Counted from the stretch's first letter, positions 27,471 through 37,612 are shown. The stretch is DNA of 64,000 nucleotides from Psychrobacter urativorans (GCF_904846695.1 NZ_CAJHBR010000001.1:62001-126000); one strand, 5' to 3'. The notes: a model not told the origin generated them from the letters alone. A program made the numbers and translations.

Positions 27471-28835
27471 TTAGCTATCAATCACATCAAAGCTTAAACC
27501 CGCGTGTTTCTCTAAACGCTCAAGTAACTTGTCGCCCATTGCTGAAGCAGGTGTCCAAAAGCCACCTTCCACTTCTTCTTTACTGATATCTTGCGCTAAG
27601 CATAAAGCCGATTGCGCTAGCATGCGTGAAGTACTGCCGTAGCCAGGATCTCGGTCACCAGTTACTTTAGTGCTAATAGTATCGCTGTTAGAGGTTTTTC
27701 CAAAAAACCTAATATCAAAAAAGCCTTCATCTTGTTCTGATTTAGAAGGACCTGAGCCTGATTTAGGTAACACATGCTTCGATAGCAACTCACGACTTGG
27801 CTTAAACATCATCGCTGTCGCAAATCCTAATAAACCGGCGCTTAAACCATAACTCATCAATTTACCTTTGATACCATCTTGCATCCACATAGCTTCATCG
27901 TATTTAAAGTCATGCCCATACTGATAGCTTAACAGCTGGTTACTACGATGAACGATACGAGTATTGATACTGGCCATCACAAAAGGAGCTAGCCAGCGTT
28001 TATGCTCGCTATCGTATTCAGGCTTGCCAACATTGTCTTGGCGTACACTAGGCGCATCTTTGTCATCGTTCAATAGGTAAGGGTTAGCAACTTGTTTACG
28101 ACGCGCTTTATCTTGGCCTACCTCTTCAAAGATAGTGGCCATAGAGGCAATAGTACCACCAGATAAGCCACCTTTAGCTGCTTTTACCCGCATATTGATG
28201 CTTTGACAAGCTTGACCAAATTTAGCTTCAGCATGCTGCTGAGTGAAGTAGACGCCTAAATCAGAAGGTATAGAATCAAAGCCACAAGAATTGATGATGC
28301 GCGCGCCACTTTGCTTGGCTGTCTGTTGATACTTATCTAACATATCTTTGATAAAGATAGCTTCGCCAGTGAGATCAACATAATCAGTACCATTTTCAGC
28401 GCAAGATTTGATTAGGGGTTCGCCGTATTTTAGATAAGGACCGACTGTTGAGATAACCACTTGTGTCTGTTTAGTCATAGCGTCAAGGCTAGCTTGGTCG
28501 TCACTGTTAGCCATGATTATATCGACCTTATCAATTTTCGTGCCTTGGGCTTGCTGCAATCTATTGATTTCAGTCTGTAGAGTTTCTAGCTTTTGCTGAT
28601 CACGTCCAGCTAACGCCCAAGAGATCGGCTTTGATTGATTGGCGTTATCAGCTTGCTGCTCAGTTAAAAATTTTGCTAAGTAGTGAGCGGTGATTTGTCC
28701 AACAAAGCTAGTAGCGCCATAGAGGACAATAGAATAAGCGCGCTGTGCAGTGTTAGACGCTGCCTCCGTCTGCTGGGTAGTATTTTGCGTAGACTGATTT
28801 GCGGTATCTTGGCTAGAATTAGTATCATGGTTCAT
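27471..28835 (-). CDS. saccharopine dehydrogenase-like/trans-acting enoyl reductase family protein
   Basis: A 454-residue NAD(P)-binding protein of the saccharopine-reductase-like superfamily. The Rossmann loop is YGATSFVGQ (39-47). Segments NSCGFDSIPSDLG and YGEPLIKSCAENGTDYVDLTGE are typical of the family that includes mycobacterial trans-acting enoyl reductases and lipid-droplet SCCPDH proteins. A hydrophobic segment (LSAGLLGFATAMMF near 330) suggests membrane contact. The first 30 residues are Gln/Asn/Thr-rich and probably disordered. Lysine synthesis is unlikely; a lipid substrate is an inference. Confidence 0.8.
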   Translation of the reverse strand: MNHDTNSSQDTANQSTQNTTQQTEAASNTAQRAYSIVLYGATSFVGQITAHYLAKFLTEQQADNANQSKPISWALAGRDQQKLETLQTEINRLQQAQGTKIDKVDIIMANSDDQASLDAMTKQTQVVISTVGPYLKYGEPLIKSCAENGTDYVDLTGEAIFIKDMLDKYQQTAKQSGARIINSCGFDSIPSDLGVYFTQQHAEAKFGQACQSINMRVKAAKGGLSGGTIASMATIFEEVGQDKARRKQVANPYLLNDDKDAPSVRQDNVGKPEYDSEHKRWLAPFVMASINTRIVHRSNQLLSYQYGHDFKYDEAMWMQDGIKGKLMSYGLSAGLLGFATAMMFKPSRELLSKHVLPKSGSGPSKSEQDEGFFDIRFFGKTSNSDTISTKVTGDRDPGYGSTSRMLAQSALCLAQDISKEEVEGGFWTPASAMGDKLLERLEKHAGLSFDVIDS

Positions 28836-29427
28836 AATTATTTCCCTTTACAACTAATTAGAAGGCTTATTTAAAATAACCATAAAATGTCGATGACAGC
28901 ACTTTATAAATGCAGATGGTTATAATGATTTTTATAGCTGAATGCTACGTAACTGTGGCTTGTAATCGTTGCTATAGACGATTAATTAAATAGCTTCATA
29001 ACTAAGATTTTGTATTAATCGTTCTACAAGCTTGTACAAGCATCACTGCCTAGACTGATTGAATGGTATTTAGTGAATAAAACTAGTTAAGCAAAAATAT
29101 GTAGACATATAATCTCCTAAAAACCAAGTAAAATCACTTAATGTGATATATTTGCTACAAATATGGCATTATCGCTACACAGGTTACACAATATAGCGTG
29201 AAGAATACCAAAATGAACGTATTAAGCTAATAAATGTTGCTACTCTTCTGTTAAGTTAATAACAACAAAGTTAATAACAATATTGAGCATTAAACATAGT
29301 AGTTTTCTAAATGGCGTTAAGTATATTTGAATAAATAGCCAATTAGAAAACGGATAGTAGTGAATTTTTAGCTATTTGAGAGCTGTGTTGATGTTTATCT
29401 TTTGCGTTTTATATGAGGAGAACGATT
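28836..29427. other. 592-bp divergent intergenic region
   Basis: AT-rich and without a supported gene. A 13-bp direct repeat, AAGTTAATAACAA, occurs at 29253-29265 and 29268-29280. Nothing else is clear. Confidence 0.5.
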
Positions 29428-29583
29428 ATGTTTCGTTGGGCTATTATTTTTGCAGTCATCGCACTGATAGCAAGTTTGTTAGGCTTCGGTGGAGTTGCCG
29501 GTTTATCATCTAACTTGGCTTATATCTTCTTAGTTGTTGCCGTAATTCTGTTCATCGTGGCCTTTATTGGTCGCAAAGTGTAA
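29428..29583 (+). CDS. DUF1328 (YtjA-type) small membrane protein
   Basis: A 51-residue protein, too short for standard open-frame cut-offs. GAGGAG lies 7 nt before the ATG. It begins [20 protein letters not shown] and continues through GGVAGLSS and a second hydrophobic helix, ending FIGRKV. Two membrane helices around the conserved glycine turn are diagnostic of DUF1328/YtjA. Family function is unknown; some members are stress-induced. A hairpin terminator follows at once. Confidence 0.92.
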   Translation: MFRWAIIFAVIALIASLLGFGGVAGLSSNLAYIFLVVAVILFIVAFIGRKV

Positions 29584-29604
29584 TCGGCAGTAATTGACAA
29601 AAAG

Positions 29605-29632
29605 AAAAAAGCCCTCAATTGAGGACTTTTTT
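29605..29632 (+). terminator. terminator after the DUF1328 gene
   Basis: A palindromic core CCTCAATTGAGG (29613-29624) extends, past one mismatch, into A-rich and T-rich flanks ending in eight T. Confidence 0.8.
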
Positions 29633-29702
29633 TTGCGTTTAATTTTTTGTGTTTAATCAAGATGAGTATTACTGGGCTACTAAATAATATAGCTAAAAGT
29701 AG

Positions 29703-29996
29703 TTACAGACGTTTAGGCTGAATAATATATTCCATGCGTTTGGCCAAACGGATATCGAGACTAGTAATACCACCAGTATCGTGAGTAGTCAAACGTACAT
29801 CAACTACGTTATAAGTATTATGCCATTCAGGATGATGCTCCAATGCTTCTGCATAAAAAGCCGCTTGATTCATAAAACTCATAGCTTCAATAAAATCACT
29901 AAAGTTATAAGTCTTAACAATACTATTACCGTCACGTTGCCAGCCGGCCAAATCTTCTAGCTGCAAGTCGACTTGTTGGTTAGATAAACTACTCAT
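29703..29996 (-). CDS. phhB: pterin-4a-carbinolamine dehydratase
   Basis: Dehydrates 4a-hydroxytetrahydrobiopterin, recycling the pterin cofactor of aromatic amino-acid hydroxylases. The active-site signature [20 protein letters not shown] is intact. I chose the ATG at 29996 (97 residues) because AAAGGA lies 8 nt upstream and family proteins begin near here; the open frame extends 13 codons further. No phenylalanine hydroxylase gene is in the window. Confidence 0.92.
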   Translation of the reverse strand: MSSLSNQQVDLQLEDLAGWQRDGNSIVKTYNFSDFIEAMSFMNQAAFYAEALEHHPEWHNTYNVVDVRLTTHDTGGITSLDIRLAKRMEYIIQPKRL

Positions 29997-30350
29997 AGCA
30001 ATATCCTTTATTATTAGGTAAAAGTAAGCTGGCACTGTAAGGCCAATGGCTGGTTAAGATGCTGAACGCTGTTGTTGAGCGCTTTGGATCTAGGGTAACT
30101 GAGCAGTTATTTTATAGTATATAAGGTGCAAAAAACCTACCTATATTCTGCAGCTTCCTACTATAATCTAGCGATTAAACTATAAAATATAGTAATAAAG
30201 GTAGCAAAATATGGGCAGGTATTGCAACGGTTAAACCGTTATAGCTGTCATCATAAGCTCGAATAGTAGCAGAGTTAGCAATAAATGCTAGTACTACTAA
30301 TAGTTAATTGTTGCTTAGCAAGGCTAGGCCTTTGTTCTACTTGTCTGTGC
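29997..30350. other. intergenic region with a palindrome
   Basis: 354 bp without a gene. It contains AACGGTT-A-AACCGTT (30226-30240), a perfect 7-bp inverted repeat around one base, which could be an operator. No adjoining regulator gene is visible. Confidence 0.45.
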
Positions 30351-30644
30351 TTAGCTAACAAGGTGTTGATACTCAGGGTGCTTATCAATATATGAGGCCA
30401 CAAATGAGCATTGTGGAAGCACTTTTTTATCATTATCACGGGCATAATTTAGCGCATGCTTCACTAAAGCAGATCCTACGCCTTTACCGCCTAAGGACTG
30501 TGGCACGATAGTATGATCATAGATTAAAGTATCATCGCGCTGCTGATAACTTATATAACCAACTTGCCCCTCTACTACAGTTTCAAAACGCTTGGCCTGC
30601 TCGTTATGAGTAATAGCTATGGGGTCTGTAGAGGCTTGGTTCAT
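30351..30644 (-). CDS. YjdJ-type GNAT-fold N-acetyltransferase
   Basis: A compact 97-residue GCN5-related protein with VGYISYQQRDDTLIYDHTIV and the acetyl-CoA-binding loop PQSLGGKGVGSALVKHALNYA. It has a C-terminal CSFVASYIDKHPEY, typical of the small COG2388 class. CAGGAG lies 5 nt before the ATG at 30644, which is preferred to the start seven codons upstream. Substrate unknown. Confidence 0.88.
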   Translation of the reverse strand: MNQASTDPIAITHNEQAKRFETVVEGQVGYISYQQRDDTLIYDHTIVPQSLGGKGVGSALVKHALNYARDNDKKVLPQCSFVASYIDKHPEYQHLVS

Positions 30645-30845
30645 AAAAACTCCTGTAATTATCATTAGGATTTATTTTTCGCTACTAGTCTAAATAGTAC
30701 AAGTTTATAGCTTATTGGTTAAAAGCCTATTAGTCAAAAACATAGTAATAAAAAGCATAGCAGTTAAAGCTATTATTAAATTTACTTAGCTGAGTTACTA
30801 GTAGCTTAACGTGTCTTAAAGTAATAGCAGATAGCTAAATAGTTA

Positions 30846-32279
30846 CTAAGTGTCCATGTTGCGAGCATAAAATAAGGCTTGGCGTACTACTTGCGGCAGA
30901 TATCTCTTAAAGCCTGTGACTGGGTCAGAAATTCGCTGCTGTTTTTCCATCACTTTATCAGTAGCCGCATCCGCTAGCGTTTGTGCTTGATTATAAGCGG
31001 CTAGTTCATCAACACTAGGCTTACTAAAGTGATAAATGCGCTTCAGGACTTGTTTAAACTGACTGCCAAAATTACCAGTATTGTAAGACAGATTATAATC
31101 ACGGCAGATAGCTTGCACTTGGGGCACGATACTAGCGTAACGATTGGCGGGCATATCTGGGAAGATGTGATGCTCAATCTGATGTGATAGATTACCGGAT
31201 AAAATATGAAATAATTTACTACCCTCTATATTACTTGATCCTAGAATCTGCCTAACATACCAGTCGCCTTTACTCTCATTTTCAGCAAGATGAGTATAGA
31301 TATGGGCCTGATCCGTGAAATGACCACAGAATATAATGGCCCAAGTCCATAAGTTACGCACTATGTTAGCAATAGCATTGCCTGTTAGCGTACTAAGCGC
31401 ACTGCGACTACCCACAGCTAAGCCTACAGTAGCTGGCAATACTAGATAGTCTTTAGCTACTTGCCGAGCTATTTTAGCCCACAGAGCGCGTGATTTCTGC
31501 TGTAATATCTGCTGCTTATCTGCGGCGTCTGCGTATTCATCAACACTAATTTGAATGTCATGGAAGGCCACTGCCCACTCAAACCCTAAAGCTAGAATCA
31601 AAGTTTTTAGCGGGTTGTAGCGATCTTCTGGTGTCCACGGCTGTTCCGCAGTTACTCGAATCAAGTGATAGCCAACGTCGTGATCACGGCCCACTATGTT
31701 AGTAAAAGTATGATGTAAGTAGTTATGCGAGTGCTGCCATAAAGGAGCAGGGCAGACAATATCCCAGTCGAATTTTTGACTGTTTAGATGCGGATGCTGC
31801 ATCCAATCATACTGACCGTGCATAACATTATGGCCAAGCTCCATATTATTTAAGATTTTGCTAAAGCTAAGCATCGAAGTACCTAACAGCCATATCGCCA
31901 GTTGAGCACGTTTGGTTGCTAGACGTCCTGCGATTGCAAGTAGAGCACGTGCTGCGATTTCACTACACACTACGGTTGCGTAAACCCGCTGAATATAGCG
32001 CGTGTCACTGACACCTAAAGAGTCCATAACTTGGTTATAAAGAGTATTTAACTCTACTGCTAAGGCTTCGGTTTGCGCTTTTGATAATGGCGTTTGTGTA
32101 ACAGTAGGATAGAGCGAGCTTTTAGCCAACTTTGCTCGATCTTCTGCTACCTTGAAGTCTTTTTTGACAACATTATTGCTGCGCACACCCTGCTCTTTAT
32201 GACTGCTAGCTAATGGGTCAGTCAACACAGGAACAGCAGAATGTGCGGTGGATATAGGCGGTAATAGACGCATTAACAA
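30846..32279 (-). CDS. membrane fatty-acid desaturase
   Basis: Di-iron acyl-lipid or acyl-CoA desaturase. The three histidine boxes are HNVMH (about 154), HSHNYLHH (about 184) and HQIEHH (about 365). Hydrophobic stretches lie between them. The length of 477 includes a polar N-terminal region of about 75 residues. A ferredoxin reductase is encoded 269 bp upstream on the same strand and is the probable electron donor. Unsaturated acyl chains fit cold adaptation in Psychrobacter-like bacteria (inference). Confidence 0.92.
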   Translation of the reverse strand: MLMRLLPPISTAHSAVPVLTDPLASSHKEQGVRSNNVVKKDFKVAEDRAKLAKSSLYPTVTQTPLSKAQTEALAVELNTLYNQVMDSLGVSDTRYIQRVYATVVCSEIAARALLAIAGRLATKRAQLAIWLLGTSMLSFSKILNNMELGHNVMHGQYDWMQHPHLNSQKFDWDIVCPAPLWQHSHNYLHHTFTNIVGRDHDVGYHLIRVTAEQPWTPEDRYNPLKTLILALGFEWAVAFHDIQISVDEYADAADKQQILQQKSRALWAKIARQVAKDYLVLPATVGLAVGSRSALSTLTGNAIANIVRNLWTWAIIFCGHFTDQAHIYTHLAENESKGDWYVRQILGSSNIEGSKLFHILSGNLSHQIEHHIFPDMPANRYASIVPQVQAICRDYNLSYNTGNFGSQFKQVLKRIYHFSKPSVDELAAYNQAQTLADAATDKVMEKQQRISDPVTGFKRYLPQVVRQALFYARNMDT

Positions 32280-32548
32280 TCCTCAGCCAAAACTGCTAAT
32301 GGTTAGCAGTGACAGCAACAGTAGAGTAAATCAGATGTCCTTCAGCATATAATACAGCTTGGCTTTAGTCTGTTTGAATCTAGTATAACTTGCTGTATTT
32401 TTGGTTAGTTTTTCTAATTTCTCAGTAGCAATTATACAATTGAGCTAATCAATAACAGCGGTCAAAATGGCATGCTTTTATCCCAGCCAATACCTGTTTT
32501 ACTCAATAAAAGCACGGATTGAGAATAATGCTAGCGACTTACTAAGGT

Positions 32549-33844
32549 TTACAGGTCTAGTACCACATCACTCATCGCCACGCTAAGGCAGGTTTGAATT
32601 GAGTCATAACCGTCACCACTTAGTTTGCCTGTTTGGATATTTTTGACTACTCCGCTGACCTTATTACAGCGACACAGTTGGCAAATACCTTGCCGGCAGC
32701 CATAATTTAAACGAATACCTGCTTGTTCTGCCGCCAGTAACAAAGTGCTGTCACTACTAAATTGCTGCTGTCGGCTGCGTAAATACACCGTATGGGTTTG
32801 GATATTAGACTGCTTACCCATAGCCTCCACTGCTTGTGGCGCTAAGTCGCTCCCGAAGCGTTCTATAATTATATTGTCACGCAATGAGTGCCTTGGCTCC
32901 AGCTTACTCTTCGCGACTGACTGTAAATCCCCTAATAAATTTAAATCCTCTGATAGCTTTAAGCCTGCGTCTATTTCGTCTACTGCCTTATACAAACCCG
33001 CTAGCAAAGCTGGGGCACCACAAGCAAATATTTGGGTTGCAAGTAAGGGTAAGTTTAGAGCCAATAAGCTACTAGCTTGTAGATGACGGCTATCCCCTAA
33101 ATAACTAGCTGGGTCTTCAGTATTGATTAGATAATAATTAAAACTAGCATGCTCGGCTGCTAATAGCTGCCAATAGCTCTGTAGTACTGAACCACGATTA
33201 TAATGTACTAAGGTCACTGGGCGCTGATGCTGCAGTGCTTGTTTGATTAGCCCTAGCATTGGAGTAATACCGCTACCACCAGCTATAAGTAGCAGCGGTG
33301 TCTGGCTATTAAAAGTTAGCTTTGCAAGCGTCGGTTGGTCATCAGATAGGCGAGCCTGACTGCTTAAAATAGTCTGCTGTAGAGTGAAGTTGCCACTAGG
33401 TACGCTACTAGGAAATATAGTACCAATGGCAGCGTGTCGGGTCAGATAATCTGACACTAAGCCTTGTGGTTTAAGGGCAATAGTAACGGTATGGCGCTGG
33501 CTTCCAAGGTTCTTGATAGCAGACTTAGAATGACCAAGCTCAGACCACCATAAAGTCTGTTGCGGTAGACCTACTAACGAATAGCTACGTTGATGATAGA
33601 TACCATCGATAACCACAGTCAAATTGATATATTGGCCCCCCTGCCAACCGCCATAGCTATCAAAAGCTCGTTGCTTAAAAGCACGATTGACCTCGAACTG
33701 TAAGGCTATCAATTCTTCACTAAGCTGATGCCTAGCCACTAAACGCAACTTAGGCACAGTCAATGACCAAAACGGCTGCAAGCGTGAGCCGATAAAATCG
33801 ACAAAGGCACTTTGGATAATTTCAGGACGATAGCCGGAGGCCAT
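32549..33844 (-). CDS. ferredoxin reductase with C-terminal 2Fe-2S domain
   Basis: An electron-transfer protein with an FAD-binding domain (QRSYSLVG near residue 96 of the long frame), an NAD(P)H domain (LIAGGSGITPMLGLI) and a plant-type ferredoxin domain with cysteines in YGCRQGICQLCRC and IQTCLS. This is the same layout as the DesC/DesB-type partners of desaturases. I chose ATG 33844, with AAAGG 10 nt upstream; in-frame ATGs at 33871 and 33907 lack a ribosome site. It probably supplies electrons to the desaturase downstream. Confidence 0.88.
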   Translation of the reverse strand: MASGYRPEIIQSAFVDFIGSRLQPFWSLTVPKLRLVARHQLSEELIALQFEVNRAFKQRAFDSYGGWQGGQYINLTVVIDGIYHQRSYSLVGLPQQTLWWSELGHSKSAIKNLGSQRHTVTIALKPQGLVSDYLTRHAAIGTIFPSSVPSGNFTLQQTILSSQARLSDDQPTLAKLTFNSQTPLLLIAGGSGITPMLGLIKQALQHQRPVTLVHYNRGSVLQSYWQLLAAEHASFNYYLINTEDPASYLGDSRHLQASSLLALNLPLLATQIFACGAPALLAGLYKAVDEIDAGLKLSEDLNLLGDLQSVAKSKLEPRHSLRDNIIIERFGSDLAPQAVEAMGKQSNIQTHTVYLRSRQQQFSSDSTLLLAAEQAGIRLNYGCRQGICQLCRCNKVSGVVKNIQTGKLSGDGYDSIQTCLSVAMSDVVLDL

Positions 33845-34423
33845 AGATATACTACCTTTTTGTGATGACATAATGATAACTAGACAATTAAAGTAAGCTT
33901 TTATCATTAGTTATTGATAACTGATATAACTAACCACTTCTTAAAAACTACTGCATAAAAACCAATGCATAAAAGCTACCTTTGATTATAGCGGTTAAAG
34001 AGGGGTTTTCTGGTAAGCTAATTTTTTGGTAAGCTAATATAGTAACTATTAATAGTAAAGGGCATTGATTAATAGTGCGTGAGCTTTGCTGCTATTTTAT
34101 GCTACATCTGAGGGTATTGTTTAACGATATAGGCAAAAGTATAGCAAGCATAATAGCTTGTCAATATCGATAATAAACTTTTAACTAGCTGCTAATAATT
34201 TTAAATAGCTCGTAATAACAAGGTATTGGGTAAAAATCACCAGCTTTTTAGTAAAAAGCCAGTAAACCTGCCGGAAAACTAGCTGTCAGCTTGCAGCCTA
34301 TGCGCCACAATGCGATAATGAAGGACAACTTGTAATCCTAATTTTGAGGGGCAGCCAACGCAGTCGCCTTGTTTTTTAACAATGCGTTCGCTAATCCTTT
34401 CTATGCAGTCCATCGGAGTGTTA
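33845..34423. other. divergent intergenic region ferredoxin reductase/ettA
   Basis: About 579 bp without a gene. It contains a 12-bp direct repeat, TGGTAAGCTAAT (34011-34022 and 34027-34038, 4-bp spacer), and the ettA promoter candidate. Confidence 0.55.
34291..34319 (+). promoter_or_regulatory. sigma-70-type promoter for ettA
   Basis: TTGCAG (34291-34296), 17-bp spacer, then GATAAT (34314-34319) preceded by TGC as an extended -10. The 5' leader would be about 97 nt. Confidence 0.6.
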
Positions 34424-36085
34424 ATGGCTCAATATATTTACACGATGAACAACGTGTCAAAACTTGTTCCGCCTAAGCGTGAGATTTTAAAAAACATCAA
34501 CCTATCATTTTTCCCTGGTGCCAAAATTGGGGTCTTAGGTATTAATGGTTCAGGTAAATCAACTTTGCTACGCATTATGGCTGGCGTAGATACCGAGTTT
34601 AGCGGTGAAGCACGTGCGCAAACGGGCACCAAAATTGGCTATTTACCACAAGAACCGCAGTTAGATGACAGCAAAGATGTCCGTGGTAATGTCGAAGATG
34701 GTATGCGTGAACCTCTAGATGCGCTAGCACGTTTAGATGCTATCTATGCCGAGTATGCTGAACCTGATGCTGACTTCGATAAGCTTGCTGAAGAACAAGG
34801 CAAGATGGAAGATATCATTCAGTCTTGGGATGCCCATAACTTAAATAACCAATTAGAAAAAGCCGCCGACGCTCTACGTCTGCCACCATGGGATGCTGAC
34901 GTTAGCAAACTGTCTGGTGGTGAGAAACGTCGTGTAGCGTTATGTCGTTTGCTATTGTCACGCCCTGATATGCTACTCCTAGATGAACCAACTAACCATT
35001 TAGACGCTGAATCAGTCGCATGGCTTGAGCAGTTCTTGCAGAATTATAGCGGTACTATCGTCGCTATTACCCATGACCGTTATTTCTTAGATAACGTTGC
35101 CCAGTGGATATTGGAGCTGGATCGTGGCCATGGCTATCCGTATGAAGGTAACTATACTGAGTGGCTAGAGCAAAAGAACACTCGTTTAGAGCAGCAGAAT
35201 AAGCAAGAAGAGTCATTTGCTAAAGCGCTGAAAAAAGAGCTTGAGTGGATTCGTAAGAATCAAAAAGGCCAACAAGCTAAGTCTAAATCTCGGGTACAAC
35301 GTTTTGAGGAATTAAACTCACAAGAGTTTCAAAAGCGTAATGAGACCTCTGAGATTTATATTCCACCAGGTCCACGTTTAGGTAATAAAGTCATCGAAGT
35401 GAACAATATCTCCAAATCATTTGGCGACCGTTTGCTTTATAAAGACTTGAGCTTTAACGTGCCAGCGGGTGCTATCGTCGGTATCATTGGTCCTAATGGT
35501 GCCGGTAAAACCACGCTATTCAACATGATTACCGATCGCGATAAGCCAGATACGGGTTCTGTCGATTTAGGTGAAAGTGTTAGCGTCGCTTATGTCGGTC
35601 AGGTTCGTGATAACTTAGACGATACTAAAACGGTTTGGGAAGAAATCTCTGACGGTTTAGATATCATTACGGTTGGCGATTACACAACGCCAAGTCGTGC
35701 TTATATCGGCCGCTTTAACTTTAAAGGATCAGATCAGCAGAAGCATGTTGGTCAGTTATCTGGTGGTGAGCGTAACCGTCTACAGTTAGCGAAAACCTTG
35801 AAGCAAGGCGCGAACGTTTTATTACTTGATGAGCCCTCTAACGATTTGGATATCGAGACTTTACGTGCGCTTGAGGATGCTATTCAAGTGTTCCCAGGTA
35901 CGGTCATGGTAGTATCGCATGATCGCTGGTTCCTTGACCGTATTGCTACGCATATTCTAGCCTTTGAAGATGAAGCGCCAATTTGGTTCGATGGTAACTA
36001 CTCTGAATTTGAGACTTATCGTAAAAAGACTATGGGCGATGATGCAGGTCCTAAGCGTGCAAAATATAAGAAAATTACTAACTAA
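34424..36085 (+). CDS. ettA: energy-dependent translational throttle protein EttA
   Basis: ABC-F ATPase that binds the ribosomal E site and gates early elongation according to energy state. Two ABC modules are seen: Walker A GINGSGKST (39-47) with LSGGEKRRV and LLLDEPTNHLD, then GPNGAGKTT with LSGGERNRLQLAK and LLLDEPSNDLD. Between them lie the arm and a charged linker. GGAG lies 5 nt before ATG 34424, and the resulting N-terminus MAQYIYTMNN matches E. coli EttA (MAQFVYTM). The longer frame from 34382 is rejected. Length 553. Confidence 0.96.
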   Translation: MAQYIYTMNNVSKLVPPKREILKNINLSFFPGAKIGVLGINGSGKSTLLRIMAGVDTEFSGEARAQTGTKIGYLPQEPQLDDSKDVRGNVEDGMREPLDALARLDAIYAEYAEPDADFDKLAEEQGKMEDIIQSWDAHNLNNQLEKAADALRLPPWDADVSKLSGGEKRRVALCRLLLSRPDMLLLDEPTNHLDAESVAWLEQFLQNYSGTIVAITHDRYFLDNVAQWILELDRGHGYPYEGNYTEWLEQKNTRLEQQNKQEESFAKALKKELEWIRKNQKGQQAKSKSRVQRFEELNSQEFQKRNETSEIYIPPGPRLGNKVIEVNNISKSFGDRLLYKDLSFNVPAGAIVGIIGPNGAGKTTLFNMITDRDKPDTGSVDLGESVSVAYVGQVRDNLDDTKTVWEEISDGLDIITVGDYTTPSRAYIGRFNFKGSDQQKHVGQLSGGERNRLQLAKTLKQGANVLLLDEPSNDLDIETLRALEDAIQVFPGTVMVVSHDRWFLDRIATHILAFEDEAPIWFDGNYSEFETYRKKTMGDDAGPKRAKYKKITN

Positions 36086-36123
36086 ATGAGCAAATTTTCA
36101 GCCTTATAGCATTATATTATGAT

Positions 36124-36160
36124 AAAAAAAGACCACTAATTCATTAGTGGTCTTTTTTTT
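36124..36160. terminator. bidirectional terminator after ettA
   Basis: GACCACTAAT (36131-36140) pairs with ATTAGTGGTC (36143-36152), flanked by A7 and T8. Confidence 0.92.
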
Positions 36161-36187
36161 GAGTGGCGAATAATCAAAATAATCAGT

Positions 36188-37612
36188 TTAAATATCTATT
36201 ACTTCACAAGCCATGTTCTCAAGCTTTGATAGCTTGTGGCGTAGATTCTGTTGTAGTAGCTCTAGCTTATCTTCGGACAATTTGCCTTCGATAAACACTT
36301 GGATGCAGCTGTCGTCAGCTGTTTTATAGCCAACTTTAATCTCATCAATAAACAAAACATGATCGTAGCCATTAGCATTGTCGCTAGCATTACTACTACT
36401 ACTAGCACTGAATTCTTCATGCGCACAAGTTCTATGATCAAGAGGGGGTATCAGTAACTGATGATAAAGGTAGCTATTAGCGGATTGATTAGTGCATTGC
36501 TCAATAACGGCTGAATAATATTCTATCTGATCCTTAATATAAGCTATACCTTGTGATGATTCAGCTGTGTTATCTGACTTTAGATACTGGTCTAGCTGCT
36601 TATATTCCCAAAGATTTAAGCTATTGCCATCTTGCCGTCTGACATAGAAACGTTGCCAGTTGCGATGACGTTGAGTAACGTTTTTCCAAATCAAAGTAGT
36701 AAGATTCAGCACCCACATATCAATATTATCAAGGAGTGGGGCTATGTCATCGATCAATAACTGTCCACCAGTGATGATGATTCGGTTATCTTGTAGTCTA
36801 GCATGATGATGATTAATCCAGCCCATACTATTACGAGTGGCGACTTGCTGAATCGTAAAATCATGAATATTTAGGCGATAGACAGGAGTGTGATTATAGA
36901 GGCGATTATCCGTATAACCTAATGAGCCAATGATGATGATATGCTGCTTATCTGCAGTACCAACTAAAGTAGCCGTATGAAAGTCAGTCGCTGGAAACAC
37001 AGTTTTTGGATAACTATAAACCTTAATCATCCCATCGGTATTTATAACGCTAACCTCATTATAAATACAAAAATCTGCATCATAGTAATCTTCATATTCA
37101 CCAGCAATTAGAATAATACGTCCATCTGGCAGTAGGGTTCGGCTTTGGCCCATACGCTCTTGAGACCAGAAAGGTAAGGTTTCAAAGCTGTTATTGCTCA
37201 CATCATTATCGATGATAATTTTTCTAATACTGTGAGCATTAAGGTTATGCTTAATAACCCATTGATAAAAAGGGTTGGTAAAATCGGTTGGGTTTTGTTT
37301 ACCATAAATACGATGTTTAAACTTTTGGTAGCTCAGCAAAAACTTTTGGGCTTGCTGAGTATCAAGGTTTGCTAACTCATTATAGATAGCTTGCTGCTTG
37401 AGGTGTCTAGGCAGCTGGGGCACGGAGTGAGGTGGGGTGCGATAAGGCGACTTGGGATTGATATAAGGGGATACTATAAATTTAGAGCATCGTAAATTAA
37501 TAGCCACTACATTAATTAGGCTATGAAAATAAAGAAGTTGAGTGATGTTAGATAAAGAGAAAGGGCGGTTTACTTGATAAAATTCTAGAGTCATATATAG
37601 CTGTCGTAGCAT
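36188..37612 (-). CDS. kelch/galactose-oxidase-like beta-propeller protein, function unknown
   Basis: An unrecognised protein of about 470 residues. The middle third shows kelch-type blades: LPDGRIILIAGE, then HTATLVGTADKQHIIIIGS, then HHARLQDNRIIITGGQ, each followed by an aromatic-rich strand (VYRLNIHDF, MWVLNLTTLIWKNV). I see no signal peptide or membrane helix, so it is probably cytoplasmic. The C-terminal 60 residues are acidic and leucine-rich. The start is uncertain: TTG 37624, ATG 37612, ATG 37594 and a later GTG all lack a clear ribosome site. An inverted repeat surrounds the first ATG. Confidence 0.65.
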   Translation of the reverse strand: MLRQLYMTLEFYQVNRPFSLSNITQLLYFHSLINVVAINLRCSKFIVSPYINPKSPYRTPPHSVPQLPRHLKQQAIYNELANLDTQQAQKFLLSYQKFKHRIYGKQNPTDFTNPFYQWVIKHNLNAHSIRKIIIDNDVSNNSFETLPFWSQERMGQSRTLLPDGRIILIAGEYEDYYDADFCIYNEVSVINTDGMIKVYSYPKTVFPATDFHTATLVGTADKQHIIIIGSLGYTDNRLYNHTPVYRLNIHDFTIQQVATRNSMGWINHHHARLQDNRIIITGGQLLIDDIAPLLDNIDMWVLNLTTLIWKNVTQRHRNWQRFYVRRQDGNSLNLWEYKQLDQYLKSDNTAESSQGIAYIKDQIEYYSAVIEQCTNQSANSYLYHQLLIPPLDHRTCAHEEFSASSSSNASDNANGYDHVLFIDEIKVGYKTADDSCIQVFIEGKLSEDKLELLQQNLRHKLSKLENMACEVIDI

